This document shows, in pieces, positions 6,690-11,883 of a stretch of DNA of 43,971 bases. The stretch comes from a virus. The position numbers and the translations under genes are program-made. Below the pieces are notes generated by a model. It was given only the letters and a program-made list of their open reading frames with translations, ran no database searches and had not been told where the DNA came from. Numbering within the stretch: position 1 is the first letter of the stretch; the number at the start of each line of letters is the position of its first letter. The DNA lies in IMG/VR virus record IMGVR_UViG_3300046673_000032, positions 1 to 43,971 of that record. The stretch is one strand, 5' to 3'.

Positions 6690-6714
6690 CATTATGGTGA
6701 CAGTGTGAGATAAT
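6686..6714 (+). promoter_or_regulatory. Strong promoter upstream of the Ala-rich gene array
   Basis: TTGACA at 6686-6691, a 17-base spacer and GATAAT at 6709-6714, with TG at 6706-6707 giving an extended -10. This is the best promoter match in the block. It would start transcription near 6721, just before the AAAAAGGAG ribosome site of the gene at 6738, and so feed the following chain of overlapping genes including all seven Ala-rich paralogues. Confidence 0.7.
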
Positions 6715-6737
6715 TACGATCTAGAAAAAGGAGCATT

Positions 6738-6869
6738 GTGGACGCACAACAATCATACGATCTACTCTCCCCGGAGGATGACGAACACCGTCAGTTGGTC
6801 GAGGACCGGAAACAGGCGACGAAGGATGATCGTTTAGACAGGATGGAAAATGAGAGGAACGGGGATTGA
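6738..6869 (+). CDS. Small highly charged protein (43 aa), GTG start
   Basis: GTG 6738 follows AAAAAGGAG with good spacing, directly behind the 6686 promoter. The protein is almost entirely charged (SPEDDEHRQLVEDRKQATKD, then RLDRMENERNGD), predicted helical or disordered. No family was recognised. Placement as the first gene after a strong promoter suggests abundant expression. Confidence 0.6.
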   Translation: MDAQQSYDLLSPEDDEHRQLVEDRKQATKDDRLDRMENERNGD

Positions 6870-6871
6870 AC

Positions 6872-7030
6872 ATGACCGACGAATACGCAGAGAGACTTGA
6901 TGTCGCAAAGACTCTACTCCGTCACGCCGGGAACGAGCTGGAATATGGCTCGGTTACCGACGCGCTGGGCACGATTCGGATGGTTGAAAAAATACTCGTG
7001 AGGCTCAAAAAAATGGAGGCGAAGAAGTGA
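6872..7030 (+). CDS. Small hypothetical helical protein (52 aa)
   Basis: ATG 6872 follows two bases after the preceding stop. The protein is a helical hairpin by pattern (YAERLDVAKTLLRHAGNELE, then a turn, then ALGTIRMVEKILVRLKKMEA). This Ala/Leu/Arg pattern resembles a small coiled-coil dimer. It overlaps the following GTG-started gene by 4 bases. Function unknown. Confidence 0.65.
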   Translation: MTDEYAERLDVAKTLLRHAGNELEYGSVTDALGTIRMVEKILVRLKKMEAKK

Positions 7031-7191
7031 ACCAGGGACTTGCAGTATTTCCGGAGATGTCGCCGGAAGTCGTGAAAGGTTTGACCGCTCCGACCGTTGC
7101 GGCGAGGGCGGCGTCGAGGGCGGAGATGGCGGCGTCGAGGGCGGCGAGGGCGGCGGCGGAACGTAAATGGCAGGCCGACCGAATCCGATAA
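7027..7191 (+). CDS. Truncated/chimeric Ala-rich copy ahead of the array (54 aa)
   Basis: GTG 7027 overlaps the previous stop. The first 24 residues (MNQGLAVFPEMSPEVVKGLT...) are unrelated to the array genes. Then comes a short Ala-rich run and KWQADRIR, the common C-terminal tail of the array. The frame stops one residue later at TAA 7189-7191, where the intact copies read GAG: a single G-to-T change removes the last ten residues (EIVENPWG plus two). The Ala-rich part matches the end of the third copy (8293-8832). It therefore looks like the 3' remnant of an array gene fused to a foreign 5' end, possibly still translated. Confidence 0.55.
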   Translation: MNQGLAVFPEMSPEVVKGLTAPTVAARAASRAEMAASRAARAAAERKWQADRIR

Positions 7192-7217
7192 ATTGTTGAA
7201 AACCCCTGGGGGACGAA

Positions 7218-7730
7218 ATGAACGCAAAAGACCTGAAAAAACTGGAATCGCTGAACCCATGCGCTGACGGGTCGGCGTGGGGAAAAACTCAGAACTCACT
7301 GTACGACGTGTATGAAAACTGCGAGCGCGGAGATTGGATGATCTGGCTCCTGAGCCGTTCCAAAAAACTCACGAAAACTCAGGCGATAGAAATCGCGATC
7401 ACGTGCGCGAAACATGTGTATCACGACCCGGATTGGAACCGATGGGCGGATGCGTGGCTGGACGGATCGGATCGAGCCAAGGCGAGTGCGGAGATGGCGG
7501 CGAGGGCGGCGAGGGCGGCGTATTGGGCGGCGAGGGCGTCGAGTGTGGCGAGTGCGTCGAGTGTGGCGAGTGCGTCGAGTGCGGCGAGGGCGGCGAGTGC
7601 GGCGAGTGCGGCGAGTGCGTCGAGTGCGGCGTATTGGGCGGCGAGGGCGGCGTGGGTGCCGAGTGCGGCGATAAAATGGCAGGCCGACCGAATCCGAGAA
7701 ATTGTTGAAAACCCCTGGGGGACGAAATGA
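7218..7730 (+). CDS. Ala-rich array protein, copy 1 (170 aa)
   Basis: The conserved N-terminal domain (residues 1-88) has MNAKDLKKLESLNPCADG, SLYDVYENCERGDWMIWLL, ITCAKHVYHDPDWNRWADAW and LDGSDRAKAS. Residues about 89-148 are an Ala-rich run of AAX triplets with inserted YW and WVP. The C-terminal tail KWQADRIREIVENPWG closes the protein. The N-terminal RGDWMIWLL and CAKHV features recall a widespread uncharacterised family of Ala-rich phage and bacterial proteins with an RGDWMLWL-type motif (from memory). No signal peptide or catalytic motif is present. Its stop overlaps copy 2 by 4 bases. A long helical rod is the likely fold of the repeat; the role is unknown. Confidence 0.85.
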   Translation: MNAKDLKKLESLNPCADGSAWGKTQNSLYDVYENCERGDWMIWLLSRSKKLTKTQAIEIAITCAKHVYHDPDWNRWADAWLDGSDRAKASAEMAARAARAAYWAARASSVASASSVASASSAARAASAASAASASSAAYWAARAAWVPSAAIKWQADRIREIVENPWGTK

Positions 7731-8296
7731 ACCCAACTGATCTGAAAATCCTTGAGGACATGAGCCCATGCGCTGACGGGTCGGCGTGGGGAAAAACCCA
7801 GAACTCACTGCACGACGTGTACGAAAATTGCGAGCGCGGAGATTGGATGATCTGGCTCCTGGGTCATTCCAAAAAAATCACGAAAACTCAGGCAATCGAG
7901 ATCGCGATAGTGTGCGCGAAACATGTGTATCACGACCCGGATTGGAACCGATGGGCGGATGCGTGGCTGGACGGATCGGATCGAGCCAAGGCGAGTGCGG
8001 AGATGGCGGCGAGGGCGGCGAGTGCGGCGGATTGGGCGGCGTATTGGGCGTCGAGTGCGGCGGCGTGGGCGGCGGCGTGGGCGGAGAGTGCGGCGGAGAG
8101 TGCGGCGGATTGGACGGCATGTGCGGAGATGGCGGCGAGGGCGGCGAGTGCGGCGAGTGCGTCGTGGGAGGCGAGTGCGGAGATGGCGGCGAGGGCGGAG
8201 AGTGCGGCGAGTGCGTCGTGGGAGGCGAGTGCGGAGATAAAATGGCAGGCCGACCGAATCCGAGAAATTGTTGAAAACCCCTGGGGGACGAAATGA
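7727..8296 (+). CDS. Ala-rich array protein, copy 2 (189 aa)
   Basis: This unit has the same design as the other array genes: N-terminal domain beginning MNPTDLKILEDMSPCADG, then an Ala-rich run at about residues 89-167, then the common tail. The N-terminal residues differ from copy 1 (KILEDM instead of KKLESL), so at least two N-terminal types alternate in the array. Its repeat ends in a visible 18-residue tandem duplication (MAARAASAASASWEASAE repeated with one change, A to E), which is 54 bases at the DNA level. Trp is frequent (WAAYW, AWAAAWA). Start and stop overlap the neighbours by ATGA, and the ribosome site GGGGGACGAA lies within the tail codons of copy 1. Confidence 0.85.
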   Translation: MNPTDLKILEDMSPCADGSAWGKTQNSLHDVYENCERGDWMIWLLGHSKKITKTQAIEIAIVCAKHVYHDPDWNRWADAWLDGSDRAKASAEMAARAASAADWAAYWASSAAAWAAAWAESAAESAADWTACAEMAARAASAASASWEASAEMAARAESAASASWEASAEIKWQADRIREIVENPWGTK

Positions 8297-8832
8297 ACGC
8301 AAAAGACCTGAAAAAACTGGAATCGCTGAACCCATGCGCGGACGGGTTGGCGTGGGGAAAAACCCAGGAGTCACTACACGACGTGTACGAAAATTGCGAG
8401 CGCGGAGATTGGATGATCTGGCTCCTGGGTCATTCCAAAAAAATCACGAAAACTCAGGTGATAGAAATCGCGATCACGTGCGCGAAACATGTGTATCACG
8501 ACCCGGATTGGAACCGATGGGCGGATGCGTGGCTGGACGGATCGGATCGAACCAAGGCGAGTGCGTCGAGTGCGTCGAGTGCGGCGAGTGCGGCGTATTG
8601 GGCGGCGAGTTCGGCGATGGCGGCGTATTGGGCGGCGAGGGCGGCGTGGTCGGCGAGGGCGGCGAGTGCGGCGAGGGCGTTGGAGTGGGCGGAGATGGCG
8701 GCGGAGAGTGCGGCGAGGGCGGCGTCGAGGGCGGAGATGGCGGCGTCGAGGGCGGCGAGGGCGGCGGCGGAACGTAAATGGCAGGCTGACCGAATCCGAG
8801 AAATTGTTGAAAACCCCTGGGGGACGAAATGA
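8293..8832 (+). CDS. Ala-rich array protein, copy 3 (179 aa)
   Basis: The N-terminal type is KDLKKLESLN with QESLHDVYENC and the LLGHSKKITKTQVIEI variant of the middle. The Ala-rich run spans about residues 89-158 and ends RAEMAASRAARAAAERKW, the same ending found in the truncated copy at 7027-7191, so the remnant derives from a gene like this one. It is the only full copy whose run passes into the tail through ERKW rather than EIKW or AIKW. The gene is coupled to both neighbours by 4-base overlaps. Confidence 0.85.
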   Translation: MNAKDLKKLESLNPCADGLAWGKTQESLHDVYENCERGDWMIWLLGHSKKITKTQVIEIAITCAKHVYHDPDWNRWADAWLDGSDRTKASASSASSAASAAYWAASSAMAAYWAARAAWSARAASAARALEWAEMAAESAARAASRAEMAASRAARAAAERKWQADRIREIVENPWGTK

Positions 8833-9329
8833 ACGCAAAAGACCTGAAAAAACTGGAATCGCTGAACCCATGCGCTGACGGGCTGGCGTGGGGAAAAACT
8901 CAGAACTCACTGCACGACGTGTACGAAAACTGTGAGCGCGGAGATTGGATGATCTGGCTCCTGGGTCATTCCAAAAAAATCACGAAAACTCAGGTGATAG
9001 AAATCGCGATCACGTGCGCGAAACATGTGTATCACGACCCGGATTGGAACCGATGGGCGGATGCGTGGCTGGACGGATCGGATCGAACCAAGGCGAGTGC
9101 GGCGAGTGCGGCGAATGCGGCGAGTGCGGCGTGGGTGCCGAGTGCGGCGAGTGCGGCGGAGAGGGCGGCGTATTGGGCGGCGAGTGCGTCGAGTGCGGCG
9201 AGTGCGGCGTGTTGGGCGTGTTGGGCGGCGTGTTGGGCGTATTGGGCGGCGAGTGCGTCGAGTGCGGAGATAAAATGGCAGGCCGACCGAATCCGAGAAA
9301 TCGTGAAAAATCCATGGGGGACGAAATGA
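8829..9329 (+). CDS. Ala-rich array protein, copy 4 (166 aa)
   Basis: Together with copy 5 this is the shortest full unit. The run after residue 88 begins AASAANAASAAWVPSAAS and contains a Cys/Trp-rich patch, ACWACWAACWAYWAA, absent from copies 1-3. Cys at regular spacing on an Ala helix could allow disulphides or metal binding, or may be a by-product of GCGTGTTGG repeat units. The tail reads IVKNPWG instead of IVENPWG. Ends overlap the neighbours by ATGA. Confidence 0.85.
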   Translation: MNAKDLKKLESLNPCADGLAWGKTQNSLHDVYENCERGDWMIWLLGHSKKITKTQVIEIAITCAKHVYHDPDWNRWADAWLDGSDRTKASAASAANAASAAWVPSAASAAERAAYWAASASSAASAACWACWAACWAYWAASASSAEIKWQADRIREIVKNPWGTK

Positions 9330-9826
9330 ACGCAACTGATCTGAAAATCCTTGAGGACATGAACCCATGCGCTGACGGGCTGGCGTGGGGAAAAACTCAG
9401 AACTCACTGCACGACGTGTACGAAAACTGTGAGCGCGGAGATTGGATGATCTGGATCCTGATTCGTTCCAAAAAACTCACGAAAACTCAGGCAACCGAGA
9501 TCGCAATCACGTGCGCAAAACATGTGTATCACGATCCGGATTGGAACCGATGGGCGGATGCGTGGCTGGACGGATCGGATCGAACCAAGGCGAGTGCGGC
9601 GAGTGCGGCGAATGCGGCGAGTGCGGCGTGGGTGCCGAGTGCGGCGAGTGCGGCGGAGAGGGCGGCGTATTGGGCGGCGAGTGCGTCGAGTGCGGCGAGT
9701 GCGGCGTGTTGGGCGTGTTGGGCGGCGTGTTGGGCGTATTGGGCGGCGAGTGCGTCGAGTGCGGAGATAAAATGGCAGGCCGACCGAATCCGAGAAATCG
9801 TGAAAAATCCATGGGGGACGAAATGA
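9326..9826 (+). CDS. Ala-rich array protein, copy 5 (166 aa)
   Basis: The start is set at ATG 9326 by the ATGA overlap with copy 4; the frame is open upstream but that part is out-of-frame repeat of copy 4. From about residue 88 to the end it matches copy 4 in length and repeat order, while the N-terminal domain is of the ATDLKILEDMN type with WILIRSKKLTKTQATEI in the middle. It is therefore a recent duplicate with an exchanged front half. The stop overlaps copy 6. Confidence 0.85.
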   Translation: MNATDLKILEDMNPCADGLAWGKTQNSLHDVYENCERGDWMIWILIRSKKLTKTQATEIAITCAKHVYHDPDWNRWADAWLDGSDRTKASAASAANAASAAWVPSAASAAERAAYWAASASSAASAACWACWAACWAYWAASASSAEIKWQADRIREIVKNPWGTK

Positions 9827-10371
9827 ACGCAACTGATCTGAAAATCCTTGAGGACATGAACCCATGCGCGGACGGGTTGGCGTGGGGAAAAACCCAGGAG
9901 TCACTACACGACGTGTACGAAAATTGCGAGCGCGGAGATTGGATGATCTGGCTCCTGGGTCATTCCAAAAAAATCACGAAAACTCAGGTGATAGAAATCG
10001 CGATCACGTGCGCGAAACATGTGTATCACGACCCGGATTGGAACCGATGGGCGGATGCGTGGCTGGACGGATCGGATCGAACCAAGGCGAGTGCGGCGAG
10101 TGCGGCGAATGCGGCGAGTGCGGCGTGGGTGCCGAGTGCGGCGAGTGCGGCGGAGAGGGCGGCGTATTGGGCGGCGAGTGCGTCGAGTGCGGCGAGGGCG
10201 GCGAGGGCGGCGGCGAGTGCGGCGAGTGCGGCGAATGCGGCGAGTGCGGCGAGTGCGGAGTATTGGGCGGCGAGTGCGGCGTATTGGGCGTATTGGGCGG
10301 CGAGGGCGGAGATAAAATGGCAGGCCGACCGAATTAGGGAGATCGTTGAAAACCCATGGGGGAAAAAATGA
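9823..10371 (+). CDS. Ala-rich array protein, copy 6 (182 aa)
   Basis: The start ATG 9823 overlaps the stop of copy 5. The N-terminal domain combines ATDLKILEDMN (as copies 2 and 5) with QESLHDVYENC and LLGHSKKITKTQVIEI (as copy 3), a clear mosaic. The Ala-rich run starts as in copies 4 and 5 (AANAASAAWVPSAASAAERAAYW) but continues with new units (ARAARAAASAASAANAAS) and loses the Cys patch. The tail ends NPWGKK rather than NPWGTK, which also changes the ribosome site of the next gene to GGGGGAAAAA. Confidence 0.85.
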   Translation: MNATDLKILEDMNPCADGLAWGKTQESLHDVYENCERGDWMIWLLGHSKKITKTQVIEIAITCAKHVYHDPDWNRWADAWLDGSDRTKASAASAANAASAAWVPSAASAAERAAYWAASASSAARAARAAASAASAANAASAASAEYWAASAAYWAYWAARAEIKWQADRIREIVENPWGKK

Positions 10372-10964
10372 ACGCAAAAGACCTGAAAAAACTGGAATCG
10401 CTGAACCCATGCGCTGACGGGCTGGCGTGGGGAAAAACTCAGAACTCACTGCACGACGTGTACGAAAACTGTGAGCGCGGAGATTGGATGATCTGGATCC
10501 TGATTCGTTCCAAAAAACTCACGAAAACTCAGGTGATAGAAATCGCGATCACGTGCGCGAAACATGTGTATCACGATCCGGATTGGGACCGATGGGCGGA
10601 TGCGTGGCTGGACGGATCGGATCGAACCAAGGCGAGTGCGGAGAGTGCGGCGAATGCGGCGAGTGCGGCGTGGGTGCCGAGTGCGGCGAGTGCGGCGTAT
10701 TGGGCGGCGAGTGCGGCGAGTGCGGCGGAGTGGGCGGCGTATTGGGCGGCGTATTGGGCGGCGAGGGCGGCGGAGAGGGCGGCGTATTGGGCGGCGAGGG
10801 CGGCGAGGGCGGCGGCGAGTGCGTCGAGTGCGGCGAGTGCGTCGAGTGCGTCGAGTGCGGAGTATTGGGCGGCGAGTGCGGCGTATTGGGCGGCGAGGGC
10901 GGAGATAAAATGGCAGGCCGACCGAATTAGGGAGATCGTTGAAAACCCATGGGGGAAAAAATGA
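10368..10964 (+). CDS. Ala-rich array protein, copy 7 (198 aa)
   Basis: This is the longest copy. The start ATG 10368 follows GGGGGAAAAA and overlaps copy 6; an ATG at 10356 in the same frame is less likely. The N-terminal domain is KDLKKLESLN with WILIRSKKLTKTQVIEI, and Asn in DPDWNRW is replaced by Asp (DPDWDRW). The Ala-rich run has the highest number of YWAA insertions and a Ser-rich patch (SASSAASASSASSAEYW). The tail is as in copy 6. The unrelated gene that follows is started within the same kind of junction, so it inherited the array ribosome site. Confidence 0.85.
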   Translation: MNAKDLKKLESLNPCADGLAWGKTQNSLHDVYENCERGDWMIWILIRSKKLTKTQVIEIAITCAKHVYHDPDWDRWADAWLDGSDRTKASAESAANAASAAWVPSAASAAYWAASAASAAEWAAYWAAYWAARAAERAAYWAARAARAAASASSAASASSASSAEYWAASAAYWAARAEIKWQADRIREIVENPWGKK

Positions 10965-11188
10965 ACCGACACCTTAAGCCTCGTTTGGCAACAGTCGAGG
11001 AACTAATCCAGACGCTCGTAGTTGACTGTCAGGTCCAACTTACGATTGATTTGTTCGGAGGAGAAATTTCTTGTGATGGAGTTTGGACCCCCGAAAACTG
11101 TAAATGCACCATAAAAAAAGAGTTTCACGTGATCGGGAAAACGGTTAGTGACGCATTGCAGAAAGCCATCAAGGAGGTTAGTGAATGA
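10961..11188 (+). CDS. Hypothetical protein after the array (75 aa)
   Basis: The start ATG 10961 (MNRHLKPRLATVEELIQ) overlaps the stop of array copy 7 and uses its GGGGGAAAAA ribosome site. The protein is a small alpha/beta fold by pattern, with three Cys (VVDCQ, EISCDG, NCKCT) and a C-terminal helix (VSDALQKAIKEVSE). Its last codons carry AAGGAGGT, the ribosome site of the next gene. No family was recognised. Confidence 0.7.
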   Translation: MNRHLKPRLATVEELIQTLVVDCQVQLTIDLFGGEISCDGVWTPENCKCTIKKEFHVIGKTVSDALQKAIKEVSE

Positions 11189-11340
11189 ATGAGAACAACG
11201 GACCGTTGCCTTGTCCATTTTGTGGAGGTCCAGCCTACGGAGAGGCTGATGATAGAACCAAACGCGAGACGTATGTTCCGGCATTAGCTTGTCCCGGCCA
11301 CGGGGGTCCAGAATGTCCACCAAAGGAGCTTTTGAAATGA
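11185..11340 (+). CDS. Lar-like restriction-alleviation zinc protein (51 aa)
   Basis: ATG 11185 has a perfect AAGGAGGT site 7 bases upstream. The protein begins MNENNGPLPCPFCGGPAYGE and has a second Cys/His group (ACPGHGGPEC). The L.PCPFCGG front with a later Cys pair is the hallmark of the Lar family, known in E. coli prophage Rac for easing type I restriction. Many phage proteins annotated this way are untested, so an anti-restriction role is only plausible. It is coupled to both neighbours by overlaps. Confidence 0.6.
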   Translation: MNENNGPLPCPFCGGPAYGEADDRTKRETYVPALACPGHGGPECPPKELLK

Positions 11341-11459
11341 CCGGACCATGCGACATGTGTAAAAGTGTTGGGCCGTTGAATCGTCGGGGTGAGTATTCAT
11401 TGTGCGACGAATGCACCCAAGACTACGATACAGAAGACGGACCGGAGGACGACGAATGA
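11337..11459 (+). CDS. Mini zinc-knuckle protein (40 aa)
   Basis: The frame opens at ATG 11337, overlapping the previous stop by 4 bases, with AAAGGAGC upstream. CDMC (residues 5-8) and CDEC (23-26) form a two-pair zinc site, followed by a strongly acidic tail (DYDTEDGPEDDE). Tiny acidic zinc proteins are frequent in phage accessory blocks; no function is known. Confidence 0.6.
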   Translation: MTGPCDMCKSVGPLNRRGEYSLCDECTQDYDTEDGPEDDE

Positions 11460-11596
11460 GAAAACCACTTGGTCGTCTTTTCAAGGACGGCAATATGTGG
11501 TGCGCTGTTTTTGATGACTTCATAAATCCACAAGAGAGCAAACAGGGTTTCGGTGAAAAAAAGGACGACGCAATAGCCGAATTGCTGAAAGATTGA
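11456..11596 (+). CDS. Small hypothetical protein (46 aa)
   Basis: ATG 11456 overlaps the stop of the previous gene, and GGAGGACGACGA lies just upstream. The protein (MRKPLGRLFKDGNMWCAVF and a C-terminal FGEKKDDAIAELLKD) looks like a small beta-hairpin plus helix. The W-C-A-V-F strand followed by G..........A..ELL resembles small phage proteins that also occur in free-standing form, but I do not recognise a named family. Confidence 0.6.
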   Translation: MRKPLGRLFKDGNMWCAVFDDFINPQESKQGFGEKKDDAIAELLKD

Positions 11597-11597
11597 C

Positions 11598-11611
11598 CCC
11601 GCTAGACGGGC
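11598..11611 (+). promoter_or_regulatory. Intercistronic hairpin D
   Basis: CCCG-CTAGA-CGGG starts right after a TGA stop and just before the AAGGAGG ribosome site of the gene at 11625. It belongs to the recurring set of C-run/G-run hairpins in the rightward block and could affect ribosome access. Confidence 0.4.
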
Positions 11612-11624
11612 AAGGAGGATGGGG

Positions 11625-11816
11625 ATGACCACGAACGCCCAAAAGTGCTGTGAGAATTGCTTTTTCTTCGCCAACAGTTTAAACCTTCCTCTTTGCACTA
11701 GATTCTCGGAACCCACACTTCCTAACATATCGTGCGCTAAGTGGAAACCGGGAAAAGATTTTGTAGTTTTCCCGAACGATACTTGCCCAGATTATGTACG
11801 GCTTCCTAAAATTTAA
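11625..11816 (+). CDS. Cys-rich small protein (63 aa)
   Basis: The start is ATG 11625 because AAGGAGG lies 6 bases upstream; an ATG at 11619 would be too close. Five or six Cys are spaced CCENC, LCTRF, SCAKW, CPDY, resembling small phage proteins with a C..C...........C.........C pattern that bind one zinc. This is the last gene of the rightward accessory block. Confidence 0.65.
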   Translation: MTTNAQKCCENCFFFANSLNLPLCTRFSEPTLPNISCAKWKPGKDFVVFPNDTCPDYVRLPKI

Positions 11817-11832
11817 CCCCGCCACAGCGGGA
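11817..11832 (+). promoter_or_regulatory. Intercistronic hairpin E
   Basis: CCCGC-CACA-GCGGG follows the TAA of the last accessory gene and precedes the real terminator by about 13 bases. It has the same size and placement as hairpin D. Confidence 0.4.
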
Positions 11833-11844
11833 ATGGACGTATAC

Positions 11845-11883
11845 AAACGATACTCGGTTTATTTACGGGTATCGTTTTTTTAT
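11845..11883 (+). terminator. Rho-independent terminator of the rightward accessory block
   Basis: AAACGATAC (11845-11853) pairs perfectly with GTATCGTTT (11869-11877) across a 15-base loop, and the stem runs into a stretch of T. It lies between convergent genes (stop at 11816 on plus and stop at 11880 on minus). It works best for rightward transcripts; the minus-strand side has only a short T-containing flank. Confidence 0.8.

Larger units (their letters stand above)
7088..10912. repeat. Tandem gene array with embedded GC-rich 9-bp minisatellites
   Basis: About 3.8 kb consists of seven near-identical gene units plus a remnant. Each unit has a conserved 5' part of about 265 bases, a variable repetitive part built from GCG-AGT-GCG, GCG-AGG-GCG and GCG-TAT-TGG blocks (basic period 9 bases, sometimes 12), and a conserved 3' end of about 60 bases. 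In the repeats Ala is encoded almost only by GCG, unlike the flanking conserved parts. Copies four and five (8829-9329, 9326-9826) have the same length and the same repeat order, indicating a recent duplication of 497 bases. Copies three and six share central conserved segments, indicating recombination between units. The repeats lack stops in other frames, so long false ORFs appear on both strands. Confidence 0.9.

Noticed and set aside
8945-10371. Two ORFs of about 300 codons spanning array junctions
   Set aside because: Only the second half of each is a real array gene (starts 9326 and 9823). The first half is out-of-frame sequence of the preceding copy.
7296-10449. Long antisense and alternate-frame ORFs (Arg-rich RRTRR and Gly/Glu/Cys-rich) over the array
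   Set aside because: They arise because GCG/AGT repeats contain no stop codons in any frame. The sense frames have ATGA-coupled starts, ribosome sites and conserved ends; the others do not.
7088-10912. CRISPR array
   Set aside because: The repeats are contiguous coding minisatellites and whole-gene duplications, without unique spacers of constant length.
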